A stretch of 64,000 nucleotides of DNA from Anderseniella sp. (GTDB lineage: Bacteria > Pseudomonadota > Alphaproteobacteria > Rhizobiales > Aestuariivirgaceae): assembly GCA_028289645.1 (NCBI GenBank), contig JANQOK010000017.1, positions 248,001 through 312,000 on the forward strand. The letters are read 5' to 3'. Of the stretch, positions 61,109 through 64,000 are shown one piece after another; the first letter of the stretch is position 1; each line of letters opens with the position of its first letter. The translations under genes and the position numbers were made by a program. Below the pieces are notes generated by a model that saw nothing but the letters and a program-made list of their open reading frames with translations, searched no databases and was not told where the DNA came from.

Positions 61109-62886
61109 TGGTCTTCAATCCATCCGGTTTCGGGCAGGAAGCCGGCCAGCGACGGTTGAGCAGGCCGTCTGACCTGGTTCCACCGTGCCAGCCACTGTCC
61201 CGGGGGATGGAACAGCTGCAGCGCGTAATGTCCTTCGAGCAGCAACCGGTCCAAGCCGCGGGCGGCATCATCGAACGATGCCTTGTCCCGCGCCGACAGC
61301 AGCGCGTTTATCATCTTGTCGATGGCCGGATCATCGGCTCCCATATAGTTGCGTGTGCCTTCCTGGGTGCGGCCCGCCGATCCCCAGTAAAACGCCTGTT
61401 CATTGCCCGGCGACAGGGAATTGGACCAGGTGAACGGGATCATGTCGAAGTCATAGGTCTGCAGGCGGCGCTGGAACTGAGCTGAATCGACCTGCCGGAT
61501 GGTCATGTCGGCGCCTATTGTGCGCAGCATGCGCTGCCAGGCCAATGCGATCCGCTCCTGAGGCCGGTTTGCCACCGTGATTTCAAATGAGAACGCCTCG
61601 CCCTTGGAATTCCGGAGGCCGGAAGCTCCGGCCTTCCAACCCGCTTCATTGAGCAGTTTCAATGCTTTGCGGAGGTTGTTTCGATCGCGTCCCGATCCAT
61701 CGGATACCGGCAGGGAAAATGTTCCGTCCAGTATGCTGACCCGGATTTCGCCCCCTGCCTTTTTGAGCATGTCACCTTCACTGGCGCTGGCGGCACGGCC
61801 GATGGCACTGAGATCTGAGCCGTAGAAGAACCCTTGCGTGCGCTGCATCTTGTCGTGAAACAGGTTCTTGTTGATCCATTCGAAATCGAACGTGAGGATC
61901 AATGCTTCACGGACCTTCTTGTCGGCAAAAAGCTCACGGCGGGTGTTGAAGACCAAGGACCAGGCCGGTTTCGGCAACCCGACCTTGACGGTTTCCAGGG
62001 TTACCGGCTTGTCGGCGACATCTGCGTAGCCCGCTGCCCAGCGCGATGCGTCACCTTCGGTTCGCAACATCGCCTCGCCTTTCTTGAAGGCTTCGAAAGC
62101 ACCTTGGGTATCGCGGTAATAGTCATACCGGATCGTGTCATAGTTGAACTGCCCGCGCGCGCTTGGCAGATTCCTGGCCCAGTAGTCCGGGTTGCGGCGA
62201 TAGATGACATGATCGCCGGCATCAATCGTGTCGAAGACATAAGGTCCGGAACCGACGAGTTTGTCCAGCGTGGTCCGTTCGAAATCGCGTTTCTCAAACA
62301 CATGCTTTGGCAACACCGGCATGAGACCCAGTATCAGCGCCAGCTCGCGGTCGCCGGGCTCCAGAGTCAGCCGGACTGTGAGCTTGTCGGGTGTCTCGAT
62401 TCCCGTGACCTTTGAATAGTAAGTGCGATGATTGGGACGCCCGTTGTCGCGCAACGTTTCCAGCGAGTAGACGACATCATCGGACTGGACCGGCTCGCCA
62501 TCGGAAAATCTGGCTTTTGGATTTAGGCGGAATGTGACTTCGGTGCGCTCGGCATTGACATCGATGGTTTCCGCGATATGGCCATACAAGGTGAACGGTT
62601 CTGCCTGGGAGCGGGCCAACAGGCTTTCGAACACCAGCTTGCGCGGTCCGGCCACGGCCTGGCCTTTGATGATGAATGGATTGACGCTGTCGAAGCTTCC
62701 GGTCCGGGCCACGCGCAGGGCGCCGCCCTTGGGCGCGTCCGGATTTACATAGGGGAAGTGTGTGTAGTCGGCCGGCAGCGTCGGTTCGCCCTGCATGGCA
62801 ATGGCGTGTTTTGGTTCGGCGTGGGCAGACGCCGTCAGCGCTGCCCAGACCAGGCATCCGACGACCAGCCTGTTGATTATGTTCAT
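61105..62886 (-). CDS. family 5 extracellular solute-binding protein (YejA-like)
   Basis: A 593-residue periplasmic receptor of the oligopeptide/nickel (SBP_bac_5) family, YejA branch. Signal peptide (LVVGCLVWAALTASAHA), then HAIAMQGEPTLPADYTHFPY and the strongly typical YVNPDAPKGGALRVARTG, and further GSFDSVNPFI. Yej systems import peptides such as microcin C, but here yejBEF are missing and the next gene, overlapping by four bases, is an acyl-CoA ligase. It probably works with permeases encoded elsewhere. Confidence 0.9.
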   Translation of the reverse strand: MNIINRLVVGCLVWAALTASAHAEPKHAIAMQGEPTLPADYTHFPYVNPDAPKGGALRVARTGSFDSVNPFIIKGQAVAGPRKLVFESLLARSQAEPFTLYGHIAETIDVNAERTEVTFRLNPKARFSDGEPVQSDDVVYSLETLRDNGRPNHRTYYSKVTGIETPDKLTVRLTLEPGDRELALILGLMPVLPKHVFEKRDFERTTLDKLVGSGPYVFDTIDAGDHVIYRRNPDYWARNLPSARGQFNYDTIRYDYYRDTQGAFEAFKKGEAMLRTEGDASRWAAGYADVADKPVTLETVKVGLPKPAWSLVFNTRRELFADKKVREALILTFDFEWINKNLFHDKMQRTQGFFYGSDLSAIGRAASASEGDMLKKAGGEIRVSILDGTFSLPVSDGSGRDRNNLRKALKLLNEAGWKAGASGLRNSKGEAFSFEITVANRPQERIALAWQRMLRTIGADMTIRQVDSAQFQRRLQTYDFDMIPFTWSNSLSPGNEQAFYWGSAGRTQEGTRNYMGADDPAIDKMINALLSARDKASFDDAARGLDRLLLEGHYALQLFHPPGQWLARWNQVRRPAQPSLAGFLPETGWIEDQ

Positions 62887-63004
62887 GCGGACAATCTAGA
62901 GCGGATTCGCGGACAAAAGCGATAAAAACCATACCGTTGCATAGCGGTACAATGTGACGATCAGATCATGAAAAACAGGAGCGGCCTTGGAGCGCAACCA
63001 GCGA

Positions 63005-63346
63005 CTAGTGGGTTGCACTGTCCCGGGGCAGGTAGGTGTGCCGTTCCGGATCATAAGTTTCGAAAAACTCAGGGATCTGCGGATGGCGAACCGGGTCGCC
63101 GGTGTCGTCCGCCAGCAGGTTCTGTTCCGACACATAAGCTATGTATTCGGTCTCTTCGTTCTCGGCCAGCAGATGATAAAACGGCTGATCCTTTGACGGG
63201 CGGGTCTCTTCGGGAATCGAGTCCCACCATTCATCGGTGTTCGAGAACGTGGGATCCACGTCGAAAATGACACCACGAAACGGGAACAGGCGGTGTTTTA
63301 CCACTTGTCCGATTCCGAATCGTGCCTGTCTGTTGATCGCGATCAT
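63005..63346 (-). CDS. hspQ: heat shock protein HspQ
   Basis: A 113-residue HspQ/YccV-type protein: RFGIGQVVKHRLFPFRGVIFDVDPTF at the start (here in part), then QPFYHLLAENEETEYIAYVSEQN, the family core. HspQ acts as a specificity-enhancing factor or adaptor for the Lon protease and binds hemimethylated DNA in E. coli. The length is typical. It is a single gene in this window with about 80 bases to mcl1. Confidence 0.92.
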   Translation of the reverse strand: MIAINRQARFGIGQVVKHRLFPFRGVIFDVDPTFSNTDEWWDSIPEETRPSKDQPFYHLLAENEETEYIAYVSEQNLLADDTGDPVRHPQIPEFFETYDPERHTYLPRDSATH

Positions 63347-63427
63347 GGCCTATAAATGCATCCAATTGCGGCTTGATTCAAGCGTGCTTCAAAAAATTAA
63401 GTTGATAGTTGCTGAACGGCAAGCTGA

Positions 63428-64000
63428 TCATAAACCATAAACCGCCGCCATGTCGGGCTCCTTGGCAGCCACCAGCCGGGCCAGATCGGCGATGACGCGG
63501 GCCTGCTTCCAGGTGGCATCGTCCTGCATCTTGCCGTCAATCATCACCGCGCCGGTGCCGTCCGGCATGGCTTCCAGAATTCTCAGCGCAAACTTCACTT
63601 CTGCCGGATCGGGCGAGAACACCCGCTTGGCAATCTCCACCTGGGAGGGATGCAGGGACCAGGCGCCGAGGCAGCCCTGCAGGAAGGCGTTGCGGAACTG
63701 TGCTTCACAGGCGTCGGGGTCCGAAAAATCGCCAAACGGCCCGTAGAATGCCTTGATGCCGTTGGCTGCGCAGGCATCCACCATCTTTCCGACGGTATAG
63801 TGCCAGAGATCCTGCTGGTAGAACGCCCGCTCACTCCCGGTTTCATCACTGTCTGCCAGCACCCCGTAATGCGGATGTCCGCCGCCGACACGTGTGGTTT
63901 TCATGCCGCGCGATGCTGCCAGGTCGGCTGGTCCCAGAGACATGCCGTGCATGCGCGGACTGGCAGCGGCAATTTCCTCGACATTCTTGACCCCTTGCGC
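63428..64000 (-). CDS. mcl1: L-malyl-CoA/beta-methylmalyl-CoA lyase, C-terminal part (runs off the window)
   Basis: The last 190 residues of a HpcH/HpaI (CitE-like) lyase; the frame is open to base 64000, so the N-terminal part lies beyond. [42 protein letters not shown] and [19 protein letters not shown] match the Mcl1 group of alphaproteobacteria closely. Mcl1 cleaves malyl-CoA to glyoxylate and acetyl-CoA and beta-methylmalyl-CoA to glyoxylate and propionyl-CoA in the ethylmalonyl-CoA pathway. Relevant to the glyoxylate-type aminotransferase at 40635, though they are 22 kb apart. Confidence 0.9.
   Translation of the reverse strand, partial: AQGVKNVEEIAAASPRMHGMSLGPADLAASRGMKTTRVGGGHPHYGVLADSDETGSERAFYQQDLWHYTVGKMVDACAANGIKAFYGPFGDFSDPDACEAQFRNAFLQGCLGAWSLHPSQVEIAKRVFSPDPAEVKFALRILEAMPDGTGAVMIDGKMQDDATWKQARVIADLARLVAAKEPDMAAVYGL

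Noticed and set aside
1..64000. CRISPR arrays, insertion sequences, integrases or prophage genes
   Set aside because: Looked for on both strands; no regular repeat-spacer series, transposase or phage motifs were seen.

Overview
This 64 kb window reads as ordinary chromosome from a free-living alphaproteobacterium, probably of the order Hyphomicrobiales or a relative. The basis is gene content and order: ssb ... gyrA - coaD - two cyclophilins - queA - tgt in a row, recG / sdhE - mfd, glmU - glmS, a PrtD/HlyD type I exporter pair, HspQ, an Mcl1-type malyl-CoA lyase, and a direct-repeat LexA box of the alphaproteobacterial type upstream of ssb. Base composition looks GC-rich (not computed). No prophage, integrase, insertion sequence or CRISPR array was recognised.

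Layout. 1-4.7 kb: an acyl-CoA ligase-type enzyme, an AAA ATPase, a YkgJ cysteine-cluster protein overlapping a GcvA-like LysR regulator, a 46-aa unknown protein divergent from the regulator, and a RidA-family protein. 4.8-16.6 kb: the housekeeping block (ssb, gyrA, coaD, two peptidyl-prolyl isomerases, queA, tgt) with interspersed small exported proteins, a truncated cation-efflux gene, DUF1643, LysE and VOC proteins, and a CoxG-like protein with a lysine/alanine-rich tail and membrane anchor. 16.7-19.8 kb: type I secretion ATPase and adaptor. 19.9-24.7 kb: tRNA-Lys, then a looser, accessory-looking stretch (SMI1/KNR4, Sel1 repeats, GST, VOC, a small unknown protein) ending in two divergent, related cytochromes c that share a perfect FNR/FixK-type box. 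24.7-30.1 kb: an AmpG-like permease and three envelope proteins of unknown job, one a LysM plus solute-binding fusion.

30.5-38.9 kb is a catabolic and uptake cluster on the minus strand. A LacI-family regulator heads an apparent operon with a TakP-like TRAP transporter (P, Q, M), a dienelactone hydrolase and an alpha/beta hydrolase, and has two matching palindromic operators at its own start. Two orphan receptors of other transporter families (TctC/Bug and TAXI) lie just upstream. 39.2-46.6 kb holds a cysteine hydrolase, an exported unknown, a class V glyoxylate-type aminotransferase, a GMC oxidoreductase and an iron(III) ABC receptor and permease without a visible ATPase, preceded by an ICE/Irr-like palindrome. 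46.7-64 kb returns to core functions: glmU, glmS, a TPR-SPOR protein, YbaN, DUF502, recG, sdhE, mfd, a REP-like repeat, then a minus-strand operon (family 5 solute receptor, acyl-CoA ligase, FrnE-like DsbA), hspQ and the C-terminal part of mcl1 running off the end.

The points most worth a second look are: a similar F-x-x-F-x-x-W type C-terminal tail on three otherwise unrelated exported proteins; a Tgt in which all four zinc ligands are replaced; a GlmU whose catalytic Asp has moved by one residue; the FNR box between the cytochrome pair; and the paired LacI operators. All calls were made by reading the sequence; no database search was run.
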